Origin: Liquorilactobacillus sucicola DSM 21376 = JCM 15457
Lineage (GTDB): Bacteria > Bacillota > Bacilli > Lactobacillales > Lactobacillaceae
Length of the DNA: 64,000 nucleotides
Reading direction: 5' to 3'
NCBI RefSeq assembly: GCF_000612445.1
Contig: NZ_BALC01000004.1
Coordinates: 62,001 to 126,000 of the forward strand
The notes under the pieces were generated by a model, which worked only from the letters and a program-made list of their open reading frames with translations, did no database searches and had not been told where the DNA came from. Position numbers and translations under genes: made by a program. Shown piece after piece: positions 41,845 through 52,990 of the stretch (the stretch's first letter is position 1; each line of letters begins with the position of its first letter).

Positions 41845-44498
41845 TTACTTCTTTAACAAGATGCGTTGGAAAAACTTAACAATTTCAACGATAACTAGCA
41901 TCAATAGTCCGCCAATCAGGACCACAAACCATTGTTGAGGTGCAAGTGGTGTGACTTTGAAGGTATCGTTGAATGCTGAAACAAAAATTGTTGCAAACAA
42001 TAATATTCCAGAAAGTAGGATTGACCAGTTAAACATACGGTTATTAAATAAATCTTTCCTAAAAATTGACCCATGGATTGATTTCGAGTTGAATGCATGG
42101 AATAACTGAATCAGTCCCAATGTTGCAAATGCCATCGTCAACGCATCAGCGTGAATTAAGGCATGAGTATTATGGAATGGGAAAGTCAAAGCTACTAGAT
42201 AAACTCCCAATGTTAGAGCACCTTCAAGCAAACCTTGGTAAAGAATACTTGACATGACTCCGTCACCAAAGAAACTCGATTTATTTCCACGTGGCTTATT
42301 CTGCATCATGTTTGCTTCTGCTTTTTCAACACCAAGTGCAATCGCTGGGAATGTGTCTGTTACCAAGTTTATCCAAAGGATCTGGCAGGTGCAAAAATAT
42401 CCCAGCCGAGCATTGTCATGAAGAAGAGTGTCAGAACTTCACCAAGGTTGGCGGATAGGAGATATTGAATTGCCTTTTGAATATTGGCAAAGACTTTGCG
42501 TCCTTCTTTTACTGCGACGATAATCGTTGCAAAATTATCATCAGCCAGAACGATATCACTAGCGTTTTTGGAAACCTCAGTCCCTGTAATTCCCATTCCA
42601 ACTCCGATATCAGCAGTTTTTAACGCAGGGGCATCATTGACACCATCACCAGTCATCGCAACTATTTTACCCTTTTTCTGCCATGCTTTAACGATACGAA
42701 CTTTATGTTCTGGTGCGACTCGCGCATAAACAGAGTATTGTTCCACATTTGCATCTAACTGTTCTGTAGAGAGATGATCGAGTTCATTCCCAGTAATAAC
42801 ACTGCCTTCGACCTCGTTTTCATCAATAATCTGTAACCGCTTTGCAATCGCTGTTGCCGTATCTTTGTGATCCCCAGTTATCATAAGTGGGCGAATTCCA
42901 GCACTTCGAGCTTCTGCGACAGCAGCCTTTGCCTCAGGTCTTTCTGGATCGATCATCCCAACCATTCCAACAAAGATTAAGTTGTTTTCGATCTCGGTGG
43001 AATCATAATTGGTAGAAGCATCGATACTTTGCGTAGGTGCATAGGCAAAAGCTAGGACACGCAGTGCTTGTTGAGCAAGAGAATGATTGATCTCCAAGAT
43101 CCGTTTGCTATCTTTATCGGTCAGAGAACGGACCTGACCATCTTCTTCAATCTTAGTTGTACGTTTCAGCAGCTCATCAACAGCCCCCTTTGTCATGACC
43201 AACTGTTGTTCATTGTGTGAAACAACGACAGACATCAGTTTGCGCTCGGAGTCAAATGGAAGCGACATAATACGTGGGAAATTTTGCATGACTTCATTGA
43301 CAGGCTGTTTGTTATCCAAATAGTACTGGATAAGTGCCGTTTCCGTAGGGTCACCGACAAGGCCTTGGTCTGACTCTTGGCTATCATTAGCAAGAATCAT
43401 TATTTGGGCCAAGCGGTTTTGAAGTTCAAAGTTACTTGTATGAGCATCCTGCAAGCGGTCATTCTGGTAAATTTTTTCAACAGTCATCTTATTTTGAGTC
43501 AAGGTCCCAGTTTTATCAGAAGCAATGATCTCCGTGGTTCCTAAAGTTTCAACAGCAGGCAGCTTGCGAATCAAAGCATTGCGCTTGGCCATTGCCTGTG
43601 TTCCTAAAGCAAGCGTAATAGTCACAATTGCGGGCAGACCTTCAGGAATAGCAGCGACTGCAAGTGAGATGGAAGTCAGCAGCATATCAAGGATAGAAGC
43701 TCGATCAGCTACAATTCCTATAACAAAAACAAGTGCTGCGATGATTAAGACAAGGACACTTAGAATTTTGCTCAAATGAATGATACTTTTTTGCAGGGGA
43801 GTAATTGATTTATCAACAGTATTTAACATATTAGCAATATGCCCGACTTCGGTTTGCATTCCTGTTGCAGTGACCACCCCTTCGGCCGTTCCATAGGTAA
43901 CATTTGTATTCATATAGCCTAAATTATGCCGGTCACCCAGAGGTAGTTTCTCGGCTTCAAGCGGACTATCATTTTTATCAACAGGAACAGATTCACCAGT
44001 TAAAGCAGCTTCTTCGACTTTTAATGAGTTAGTCTTAATAAAGCGCAAATCAGCAGGAATGATATCCCCTGCTTCAAGCAGAACGATGTCACCTGGAACA
44101 AGTTCGGAGCTTTTAATGGTTTGGATCTGCCCGTCACGTCGTACATGTGAAGAAGGAGTGGTCATTTCTTTTAAAGCATTAATAGCATTCTCTGCCTTTG
44201 CTTCTTGGAAAACACCGAAAGCGGCATTTAAAACCACAACTAAGAAAATAATTATGGCATCAGATGCATCGCCGGCAAAAAAAGCTATCACTGCGGCAAT
44301 CATTAAAATGATAATCATTAGGTCTTTGAATTGGCTAATGAATTTTTGCAACAGTGTGGAGCTCTTTTGCTCAGTTAAAACATTATGACCATATTTAGAC
44401 AACCTTGATGAGATTTCCTCGTTTTTGAGCCCTTGTTCTGTTGTATTTAACTCAGTTAAGACCTTGTCAGATGATAGCTGATGGTAATTTTGTGTCAT
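41845..44498 (-). pseudogene. Calcium-type P-type ATPase, frameshifted near M5-M6
   Basis: The first frame (44498-42369) contains the actuator TGES, PEGLP in M4, DKTGTLT, and GDGVNDAPALKTADIGVGMG, and runs to GWDIFAPA. The second frame (to 41845) resumes with the equivalent of the M6 region (LVTDTFPAIALGVEKAE) and the last four helices. The join is at about 42385-42387. There the minus strand reads GCACCTGCCAG, and one extra base would give the expected APAQILWIN reading. PEGLP and the M6 NxVTD pattern fit SERCA-like calcium pumps. As sequenced, the pump lacks its last helices. A one-base assembly error is a real alternative. Confidence 0.85.
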
Positions 44499-44695
44499 TT
44501 CGGATAATCCTTCCCTTTTCTTTTCTTAAATGTAGCACAGTACATATGTTTAAGGAAAGTTATATACTCGCCCTTTTTGAAATTATTCAGGGGATAATAA
44601 TCGCTTGCCTTTTCTAAAATTTGAGGGAACAAAAAGTTGAAAAAATTGATAGTTATTGTTAAATTGAGATAGAATAACTACATAAGGGGGAAATT

Positions 44696-45073
44696 GTGTT
44701 GATTAAAGAATTCAAAGAGTTCATTTCACGTGGAAATGTAATTGATTTAGCTGTTGGTGTTATTATTGGTGGGGCGTTTACTTCAATCGTAAAATCCTTA
44801 GTTGACTATCTTATCAATCCGTTGATTGGACTTTTCATCGGTGGAATTGATTTTTCAGACTGGGTTTTTAAAGTAGGAGATGCTACATTCAAGTTCGGTA
44901 GTTTCATTAATGCAGTGATTAACTTCTTGATCATTGCCTTCGTTGTGTTCTTGCTGGTAAAAGCTGTTAACAAGTTTTTAATTCGCAAAAAGAAAGAAGA
45001 AGCACCAGTTACCGCACCAGAGGTTGAATTATTGGAAGAAATTCGTGATTTGCTTAAAAAGCAGGGCGAGTAG
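44696..45073 (+). CDS. mscL: Large-conductance mechanosensitive channel
   Basis: The 125-residue protein matches Msc[21 protein letters not shown] in TM1, [16 protein letters not shown] in the loop, [20 protein letters not shown] in TM2, and a C-terminal helix ending [11 protein letters not shown]. It opens as a pentamer under membrane tension to release solutes on osmotic downshift. The start is GTG at 44696 after GGGGGAAA; TTG at 44699 is also possible. Confidence 0.95.
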   Translation: MLIKEFKEFISRGNVIDLAVGVIIGGAFTSIVKSLVDYLINPLIGLFIGGIDFSDWVFKVGDATFKFGSFINAVINFLIIAFVVFLLVKAVNKFLIRKKKEEAPVTAPEVELLEEIRDLLKKQGE

Positions 45074-45124
45074 TACCCTAGAACTCTAGATATTATTTTA
45101 TTATTATTTTACTAGTTAGCAATT

Positions 45125-45175
45125 GCAGGAGCTGCAGCAGAGTTATTTTTGCTGCAAATCCTGCTATTTTTAGTT
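45125..45175 (+). terminator. Intrinsic terminator after mscL
   Basis: GCAGGA and TGCAGCA (45125-45139) pair with TGCTGCA and TCCTGC (45150-45164), followed by TATTTTTAG. Confidence 0.75.
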
Positions 45176-45442
45176 TTTATCTGGAGTAAACGTCACTGAA
45201 ATTATCTTGTTGCTGAGCAGGCAGAACAGATTGGGAGCAATTTTAAGATTGACCTTCTGAAGAAGAAAGGCTGAAGCTACTTTTTTTGCATAATAAATTT
45301 GAACGAAATAATTTGTTTTATTAGAGATAAAAATGATAAAAACGGCATTTTGCTGCCTGATTATGTGGTAAAATCAACTTTGCGGTAATTTTGCTGAAAG
45401 ATAAGAATTACTTGGCTTTACGCAAGCGGAGAGGGCAGGATT

Positions 45443-46675
45443 ATGATCAAAGTAAATATTGTTGGCTATAATATTTTTTCACCAGGTGGGACAACACGCA
45501 GTAATTTGAATTTGATGAAAGAGTTCATTAGGCAAAACTATAAAGTGACATATTATAATTATACCGATTTTGACACGCTTGATCTGCGTAGATTACATAA
45601 GTGCGAAGAGATTACGGCTAGCGTACAGATAGAAAAAATAGATGTGTTGTATAAACAAAAAGTGGTGAACGATTCTGCTGAAGAATACTTTTTTATTACA
45701 CGGGAGGATCTTTTCCCACTAGCTGCATTAATACGAGAATTTAATTTGAAAGCGCTAATTATTGGAGAAGTACATACACCATTAGCGCTATTAAGCGAAA
45801 GTTTTGCAAGTGTTGATCTGACACCATTCACTTGTATCAGGGTTGCAACGCCAACAATTAAAAAAAGGTTTAAGCAGAAATATCATTTTGACCGAATTTA
45901 TGTGCAGACTGTCAGCCTAGATCATTTGCAGCTATGTATCCCAACAAAGACGCAGAGAAATAAGACAAGCAACCTTTTAGTCTTTGCACGTTTTGATGAA
46001 AGTGCCAAGGACATCAGTTACGCCATCAAGCTGATAGTGTACATCACGAATGAGTTAAAAAGAGACGATATCAAGCTATACATCAATGGATATGGGCCAG
46101 ATAAGTCGGTGTATGAGCAAATGATTGATCAATATGACCTTAGATCCTCAGTATTTATAAATAAGAAACCACCGCAAGATTATGTTGCACTGTCCACTGC
46201 GCATGTTGAAACATTGGGATATACGATTGCTGAAGCTGTAGCTCAAGGACACCGTGTGGTAGCGTATGTCGGAGATGACCATGTAACTTATGAGAACTTT
46301 CAAAAAGTACCACTTATCAGCTGGCTATATAAAAAAGATATTTCTGCTGACGCACGACAGGTTGTAGATGCGGTTTCTGAGGAAATCACACTTGAGAGAC
46401 TAACTGCCAGCATAGCAGTCTTAAAGAAAATGAAGTCAGGGTACGTAAGAAAAATGATTGAAAAGACCTCAGTATTTAAAGGAAAGGGAACTTTGGCTGC
46501 CGAAAAAAGTGCAGATGTTAAGAGTACAACCAAAAAACAGCTGGAAAGAGCGTTAGGAGCGGCGCATGCTCCTTGGTACCTTAAATTATATCGTCACTTG
46601 AGACGTGTTCCTGGATTAAGAAAACTATTGCAGCAGTCCAAGCTGAGCAAGTGGTTGAAATCTGTCAGAAAATGA
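45443..46675 (+). CDS. Glycosyltransferase, family 4-like
   Basis: The 410-residue GT-B protein starts NIVGYNIFSPGGTTRSNLNL, the donor-loop pattern of group 1 glycosyltransferases. Its C-terminal nucleotide-sugar region has SSVFINKKPPQDYVALSTAH, then ETLGYTIAEAVAQGHRVVAY, where the usual EGFG/ESFG reads ETLG. It ends in a basic region (LYRHLRRVPGLRKLL) that could bind the membrane. TagE/GtfA-like wall-polymer glycosylation is possible, but the acceptor is unknown. A GAGAGGGCAGG site precedes the start. Confidence 0.8.
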   Translation: MIKVNIVGYNIFSPGGTTRSNLNLMKEFIRQNYKVTYYNYTDFDTLDLRRLHKCEEITASVQIEKIDVLYKQKVVNDSAEEYFFITREDLFPLAALIREFNLKALIIGEVHTPLALLSESFASVDLTPFTCIRVATPTIKKRFKQKYHFDRIYVQTVSLDHLQLCIPTKTQRNKTSNLLVFARFDESAKDISYAIKLIVYITNELKRDDIKLYINGYGPDKSVYEQMIDQYDLRSSVFINKKPPQDYVALSTAHVETLGYTIAEAVAQGHRVVAYVGDDHVTYENFQKVPLISWLYKKDISADARQVVDAVSEEITLERLTASIAVLKKMKSGYVRKMIEKTSVFKGKGTLAAEKSADVKSTTKKQLERALGAAHAPWYLKLYRHLRRVPGLRKLLQQSKLSKWLKSVRK

Positions 46676-47086
46676 AAGTATTAACTGGATAAATAACATT
46701 TCTAAAATTTATGCTCTATTTTTTATTAGTTGTTTAAACCAGTTAAATTATCACAAAACTATCCGATAGTAGTAGATATGGCTCTTTTGAACGAGTTGAA
46801 ACTGGTTGGATGGTTACTTTTATGGACAGAATCCACTATGATTAAATCAAGAAAAATGGTACTATTTGTTCTAAAGAGTTTCCAGGTTCTAACTAATTTA
46901 TTAAAAATAAAAACAACTACGCTTTAAAATTTTTTCTTCAGAACCATTGAATTGTAAGTTCTATACGGTTAATGACAGTATAGAAAAACGCTAAAAGACA
47001 CTCATTTAGGTATCGTTAGGGATGCTCACTGATGAACTGTCATTTAATGAACATGTGTTTAATTAATATATAAAGGAGTTTATGGG
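46676..47086. other. Intergenic stretch, nothing recognised
   Basis: About 410 bases. A 65-codon open frame (46730-46927) lacks a ribosome site. No short hydrophobic pheromone gene was identified next to the Rgg regulator. Confidence 0.45.
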
Positions 47087-47995
47087 ATGAAGACTGGGGA
47101 ATTAGTAAAAAACATTCGAACGGCTAAGGGAATAAAGGCGAAGACTATTTATGACAACTTATTATCACGCTCAATGTATTACAAGTATGAAAGCGGACTT
47201 GTTGAAACGACGGCTGATACATTCTTACATATACTGGATAGGTTGAATGTGGAATCTGACGAATTTGTCTTGTTGTTTAAGCAGGTAATGCAAAAACAAT
47301 CGCAGTTCCACTATAATGAGTACCGGCAGGACTTGCTGCGATCATTTCATGAAGGAAATTTTACTGAGATACGAGCCTTGGAAAAAAAGCTTACACGTGG
47401 GTATGAAGAAACTCAATTGCTGCGTTTTTATAACTTACAGCTAATAGCACGGGCTATGAAGAAAAGACTGGGCAGATCAAATGAAAGCATTTTAGCGGAA
47501 CGAAAGGAGATCACACACTATCTTTCGCGCAGCAAACATTGGGGACATTATGAATATAGATTGTTGTCTGACTCGATGTTTATGTTTGACAGCTCATCTG
47601 CTGAGAAATTACTGCAAAACCATGAATGGATGGAAGATTATGAACAGCAGGACAGGCGGCTAGAAAATTTAAAAATCAAGACGCTATGCGGGACGATTCT
47701 GCTGTTTATGAAATCTAACAAAAAAGAGCATACAGCGTATTATTATGGTTTGTTGGCTAAGATAAAAGTCGACTCCAATAATATTTACGCACGAAGTAAC
47801 AAACGCTTTTTTAAGGGATTGAAAACAATCTATGATGGAGACTATGAACAGGGAATTAAAATTGTTTCAGAAACTTTCTCACTGTATCAAAAAGTCGGGT
47901 TAGACGAACTGTATCATGAACATGTTGAAATTTTGCAGGATCTGTTAAGTACGCAATTACAGAAAAAGGGAACACGTCGCCGCCGTAAAGCGTAA
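47087..47995 (+). CDS. Rgg/GadR/MutR family transcriptional regulator
   Basis: The 302-residue protein has an N-terminal XRE-type HTH (LVKNIRTAKGIKAKTIYDNL, then SRSMYYKYESG) and a long helical C-terminal domain typical of Rgg regulators, which bind short peptides. An AAGGAG site precedes the start. The target is unknown; the small basic protein gene at 48084 follows. No cognate peptide gene was seen within 400 bases on either side. Confidence 0.85.
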   Translation: MKTGELVKNIRTAKGIKAKTIYDNLLSRSMYYKYESGLVETTADTFLHILDRLNVESDEFVLLFKQVMQKQSQFHYNEYRQDLLRSFHEGNFTEIRALEKKLTRGYEETQLLRFYNLQLIARAMKKRLGRSNESILAERKEITHYLSRSKHWGHYEYRLLSDSMFMFDSSSAEKLLQNHEWMEDYEQQDRRLENLKIKTLCGTILLFMKSNKKEHTAYYYGLLAKIKVDSNNIYARSNKRFFKGLKTIYDGDYEQGIKIVSETFSLYQKVGLDELYHEHVEILQDLLSTQLQKKGTRRRRKA

Positions 47996-48083
47996 GAAAA
48001 AAGTTGCTTTGGATAAAACTTGAAAAAAATATAGTTACAGTATAGAATTAGGAGATATGTGGATGACGAAAGGAGGAGCAGTG

Positions 48084-48224
48084 ATGTCGCAAAATACTCA
48101 TGTTGGGGTTGCTAATGATCGTCGCCCTGTAAATCAAAAAAATATTAAGAAACGTCGTGCTCAACATCAAGCTGTTTTGGCTTTTTTGAAGAGTCGTGAA
48201 GAATTAGAAAAAGCAGCCAAATAA
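48084..48224 (+). CDS. Small basic protein of unknown function
   Basis: A 46-residue frame starts with ATG at 48084 after AAAGGAGGAGCAG, one of the best ribosome sites in the window, and ends before a terminator. The product is basic (NIKKRRAQHQ, then KSREELEKAAK) without hydrophobic segments, so a nucleic-acid-binding or ribosome-associated role is possible. An in-frame ATG at 48063 also has a GGAG site and would add 7 residues. It is not in common gene tables because of its size. Confidence 0.6.
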   Translation: MSQNTHVGVANDRRPVNQKNIKKRRAQHQAVLAFLKSREELEKAAK

Positions 48225-48250
48225 TTCGGTGCAGCTATTCTGGTTGCAGT

Positions 48251-48292
48251 GACCGGCATGAAACGTCCCCAGCGTTTTGTGGTGGTCTTTTT
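48251..48292 (+). terminator. Intrinsic terminator
   Basis: GACC, CAT and AAACG pair with CGTTT, GTG and GGTC (48251-48286), followed by TTTTTT. Confidence 0.75.
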
Positions 48293-48379
48293 TAATTTAT
48301 TTATAGAATCTAGAAAACATTGAAAAAATTTTTTTAGACAGGATATGATATAATCGGTCGATAAGAGGATGGAGAAAAG

Positions 48380-49926
48380 ATGAGTATTTTAGAAGTTAAT
48401 GGTCTCTCACATACATTTGCAGACAAGCAATTGTATCAGGATGCCAGTTTCAGGTTAAATAAAGAAGATCATATGGGCATAATCGGGCAAAATGGTGCTG
48501 GAAAGAGTACCCTTATCAAAATTATTACGGGACAACAATTGCCAGATGAAGGCCAGATAAAATGGCAAAATGGTTGTAAGATCGGTTACTTGGATCAGTA
48601 TGCTCAAGGAGCACATGAGATGACTGTTTTTGAATTTTTGAAGACAGCATTTGCGGAACTGTATCGAATCAGCCAAGAGCAAGCCAATTGCTACGAAAGA
48701 TATGCAGAAACTATGGATGATAAGTTGATGGAGAAAGCCGGACGTTACCAAGAAATCTTGGAAGCCAATGATTTTTATGAGATCCAAACGCATATTGAAC
48801 AAGTTATGGCAGGTCTGGGAATAGATGCGATCGGCAAGGATCATAAAGTTAGTGAATGCAGTGGAGGACAGCGCTCAAAAATAATTTTAGCTAAGCTCTT
48901 ACTTGAGAAGCCGGATGTTTTACTGTTAGATGAACCGACAAACTATCTAGATACGGAGCACATTGAGTGGTTAATTAATTACTTGAATGGTTTCAGTGGT
49001 TGTTTTATGGTTGTGTCTCACGATTTTGACTTTTTAGAGAGAATTACGAATACAATAATTGATGTTGCTTTCGGCAAAATTACCAAATATACTGGTAGTT
49101 TTAAATCTGCGATAAAACAAAAAGAAGTTAAAAAGGAAGTTCAATTAAAGGCTTATGAAAAACAGAGGCAGCAGATTGAAAAAGATGAAGCTACATTCGG
49201 AAAAATAAGGCTGGAACACGGTCAACAATGGCAAAATCAAGACAAAAAAGGCTCGACAAATTGGACCGGATTGATCCGCCTAGTGATGCGCTTCAGGCAC
49301 ACTTTAATTTTCCATATGTCGAATTGATGTCAGCGGCGACTTTGACTGTTGAAAACCTTTCAGTTGGCTATAAGGCTCCTTTGCTAGAACCGGTAACTTT
49401 TTCTATGAGTCATGGTGAAAAGGTTGTCCTAAAGGGCTTTAACGGGGTCGGAAAATCAACGCTGATCAAATCGATCTTAGGACTTATTCCAACATTCGGC
49501 GGAACGGCAAAATTTGTTGACGCAGTGGAGGTCAATTATTTCACACAAGATTTGGAATGGGATGGCAATATGAAAACGCCATTACAAATTGTACAGGATA
49601 TATACCCAAGGCTTGAACCAAAGACAATTCGACAACGGTTGGCGCGTGCAGGACTTAATGCAGCTAATGCTATGAAACCGATCAAATTATTGAGTGGTGG
49701 AGAACAAACAAAAGTTAAAATATGCATTCTTGAACTCAAACCTAGCAATTTTTTGATTATGGATGAACCTACTAACCATTTGGATGATGAAACAAAAGCG
49801 GCGTTGAGGGATGCCTTGGTCGCTTTTCCTGGAAATGTTCTGTTGGTTACTCATGAATCATCTTTTTATGAAGGCTGGATTGACAAAATTTTCGATGTTG
49901 AAAGTGTCAGGTTAAGTAAAAACTAA
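48380..49926 (+). pseudogene. ABC-F family ATPase, frameshifted in the linker
   Basis: The first frame (48380-49327) has Walker A GQNGAGKST, the signature SECSGGQRSK and Walker B DVLLLDEPTNYLD. The second frame resumes in the linker (MAKSRQKRLDKLDRIDPPSD) and holds the second ATPase (FNGVGKST, LLSGGEQTK, LIMDEPTNHLDDETK), ending at 49926. The join lies at 49193-49200. The sequence ACATTCGG fits loss of one of two tandem ATTC units, which would restore TFIRKNKAG. ABC-F proteins act on ribosomes in translation or antibiotic resistance and have no membrane domain. As sequenced, the protein loses its second ATPase. Confidence 0.85.
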
Positions 49927-49946
49927 ATTGAGAACAATATTATTGC

Positions 49947-50030
49947 AGATCTTACTTAGAGACTGAACGTAAGTGTTAGCCACATGGATAACAGCTTAAG
50001 TTTTTTTAACTCTAAGGGAGATCTTTTTTT
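49947..50030 (+). terminator. Long imperfect terminator hairpin
   Basis: AGATC and TTAGAG (49947-49961) pair with CTCTAA and GATCT (50009-50023), followed by a T run. The loop is long and may fold further. Confidence 0.55.
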
Positions 50031-50190
50031 ACGCTCAGAGAGTAAAAGATAGTCCAGTGCAGCAGACAATAAATAAAACATTTCGATTATTTAAAATAAG
50101 CAAATAATTATCGTGTACAACCTTTTTTGTACTATGCTTAATACAGAAGCTCCTTCTTACAGAAGCTATTTTCTAGAGGAAGTGTTTTAA

Positions 50191-51925
50191 ATGTCAAAGA
50201 TCAAAGGTTCAGATGTGTTAGTCAAGGTATTGGTTGATTGGGGAGTTAAAAATGTTTATGGATTGCCTGGTGATTCAATTGATACAACGGTCGATGCTTT
50301 AAGAAGACAAAAAGATAAGATCAAGTTTGTTCAAGTCAGACATGAAGAGGTTGCGGCACTGTCAGCTGCTGCGGAAGCTAAATATACCGATAAGATAGGG
50401 GTATGTTTGTCTATTGGCGGTCCAGGAGCAATTCACTTATTAAATGGGTTGTATGACGCCAAAATGGATCATGTTCGTTTTGGCCTTGTTGGGGCAGGTA
50501 ACTTCAAAGTCACTGAATGAGGGATATTTTCAAGAAGTTAATACTGCGAAACTTTTTGATGATGTTGCGGTCTTCAATAGAAATATCTCATCTGTTGACA
50601 ATTTACCAGATGTGGTTGATCAGGCGATTAGAAGTGCTTATGAAAACAAGGGTGTCGCCGTTTTAACAATTCCAGATGATATTCCTGAGCAAGAATTGAA
50701 GGGATTCTATAAATCGGCAGCACATGCTTTTTCATTAAGTACCCCCGAAGTTGACAAAATGCAGGTCAAGCACGCGGTCAAACTTATTCGTGATGCGAAG
50801 AAACCTGTTGTGCTGCTTGGTATGGGAGCTAAAAAAGCTGGTGCGGATATTAAACAGTTTGTTGAGGAAAATCAGATTCCTTTCATTGCAACTCTGCCTG
50901 CTAAAGGGATCATCAATGATGCGCATCCTAATTCATTAGGAAATGTGGGTAAACTGGGAACTAAGCCAGCTTATGAAGCAATGCGTAACGCAGATTTGCT
51001 ATTGTTGTTTGGGACCAACTACCCATACCGCCCGTACCTTCCCAAGAGAGGGCAAGCTAAGTGTATTCAGATCGATTTGAAAGCTGAAAACCTAGGCAAA
51101 CGATACAGTGTTGATGTTGCCATTCAAGGAGACACAGCGAAGGTCATGAAGGAATTGAACAGGCAGGGAAGAATTCGAGAGGATGGATCTTTCTTAAGTG
51201 CTTGCCAAAAAAATATGAAGAACTGGAATAAGTGGATGCAGGCTAAACGTGAACTGAATACATCCCCGCTAGCTCCTGAAGCAATGGCTGCTTACATCGA
51301 TGAAACTGCACCGAACGACCTAGTTTACTCAATTGATGTTGGTACTTCAACATCTTGGGCAGCACGCTTTCTTCATGTTAGAGAGTCACAAAAATTTGCA
51401 ATCTCTGCTTGGCTGGGCACTATGGGATGTGGTCTTCCAGGCGCAATTGCAGCACAAGTTGCGTATCCTAAACGCAGGGTATTGACGCTCAACGGTGATG
51501 GCGCTTTTTCAATGGTTATGCAGGACTTTGTTACGGCTGTAAAATACAACCTACCAATTATTTGTGTTGTTATTAATAATCAGAAATTAGCATTCATTGA
51601 ATACGAACAGCAATCTGCGGGCCAGTTGAATTACCAAATTAATCTTGCTGACATTGATTTTGCCAAGTTTGCTGAAGCTTGTGGCGGAATTGGAATCGTT
51701 GCTAAGAGCAATACGGAATTTAAAAAGGCTTTGGATCGTGCGTATAAGATTAAGGACAGACCAATTCTGATTAATGCTTATGTAGATGATAATGCACCTC
51801 TTCCGGGAAAAATAGTCATGGATGAAGCGAAGGGTTACATGAAGTTTGGACAGGAATATCTTGAAAACTATTGGAAAATTCCTGAATTGCCGCCATTAAA
51901 GGATATTATGCGGCAATTCTTCTAG
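50191..51925 (+). pseudogene. Second pyruvate oxidase, frameshifted
   Basis: The first frame (50191-50520) encodes the N-terminal ThDP domain (GLPGDSIDTTVDALR, then VRHEEVAALSAAAEAKYTD) up to AKMDHV. The remaining frame (from about 50470 to 51925) carries FVLALLGQVTSKSLNEGYFQ and the C-terminal GDGAFSMVMQDFVTAVKYNL motif. At about 50472-50480 the sequence GTTCGTTTTGG lacks two bases relative to the expected VPVLAL codons. The good ribosome site (TAGAGGAAG) and otherwise clean reading suggest recent loss. The intact paralogue is at 10505; the two differ throughout, so they are separate genes rather than a recent duplication. Confidence 0.85.
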
Positions 51926-52310
51926 CTGAAATAGTAGTTTTGGAGCAGGCTTAAAGTCTGAGTGTGTTGATAGCTGAGTCATTGAGCATAAATAAGTGTA
52001 TGTTACGGATGTAATTAGAACTGTAATCGATAACATATTAGCACTTAAGTGAGAAGAGAAGACATTAGTACGCGTAATGCAAAGTTAACACAAGGGGCTG
52101 GATCTAAAGTTAAATTTTGATTCAGCCTTTTATTTGTTCCACATAAACGTTATCTATAAGGCTAAACTTTTCGGTTAACTTCAATTACTCAAATTTTGGT
52201 GCTCTATGTCAAACCCTCTTCTTTAATGTATAATCTTTATGACAGTATGCGGGAATGTCAGTTAGATAAAACACATTCGGAAAATATCTGTAGAAAATGA
52301 GGTGGATAAT
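51926..52310. other. Intergenic stretch with one terminator
   Basis: The hairpin at 52095-52134 is the only element recognised in about 385 bases. Confidence 0.45.
52095..52134 (+). terminator. Terminator (dispersed GGCTGGAT family)
   Basis: GGGGCTGGATC pairs with GATTCAGCC over a TAAA-rich middle, followed by TTTTATTT. It is related to the hairpins at 18056, 41661 and 58287. Confidence 0.75.
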
Positions 52311-52945
52311 TTGAAAGTATTGCTTATTGGAGGATCGGGCTTTGTCGGCAGAGGTATTTTACAATACTTAGCTGCTGATTCTAATTTTGACTTGATTAGC
52401 ATTTCCCGTTCAGGACGTCCTCATGGGACACAGGCTTGGCTGGAACAAGTTACTTGGATACGTTCAGATTTAAACCATGACGAAAATTGGAAAAAATATG
52501 CTGCAGCTGCTGATTGGGTACTGGATTTAATTGGTGTTTTAATTGAAAAAAATTATCACGAGTATCAGCAAAAAAGTGTCACACCTGCTAAAGAGTTGAT
52601 TAAATACCTACATGACAAGGATGTCCCCACTAAGCTGTTATTTGTGTCGGCCAAGCACGCTCCTTTTTTTATGAAAAACTATATGCGAGCGAAAAAAGAA
52701 GTTGAGGCTGACATAATGCGGAAATTACCTGACAGAGGTATATAGTGTATCCAGGAATGATATATGCACAAGAGCGCAAAATGGTATACTTTAGTGCGGA
52801 ATTACTGAAGTTAGCACTAAGAATTCCTGTTCTTAAACAATTGCTAGCTGGGTATGAACCTATCAAAAGGACAGCTTTCAGTCGTGAAATCAGACAGATT
52901 CTGTTGGGACATGATAGCTTTTTACTGCAAGACCAATACAGATAG
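52311..52945 (+). pseudogene. NAD(P)-binding epimerase-like protein, frameshifted
   Basis: The N-terminal frame begins with a Rossmann motif (LLIGGSGFVGRGIL) and the atypical short-chain dehydrogenase pattern (WVLDLIGVLIEKNYHEYQQK, then KLLFVSAKHAPFFMKNYMRA). It stops at 52743. The second frame (YPGMIYAQERKMVYF onward) continues to 52945. At the join the sequence GGTATATAGTGTAT carries an extra TA unit; without it GIVYPG would read through. TTG at 52311 is the likely start after GAGGTGG. Intact relatives are cytosolic proteins of about 210 residues without known substrate. Confidence 0.75.
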
Positions 52946-52990
52946 CAGCTGCAATTGATTACTATTTAATATTATGTTGGAGGAATTGAA

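Noticed and set aside
46730-46927. 65-codon ORF between the glycosyltransferase and Rgg genes, considered as a possible Rgg pheromone gene
   Set aside because: Too long and not of short-hydrophobic-peptide composition, with no ribosome site.
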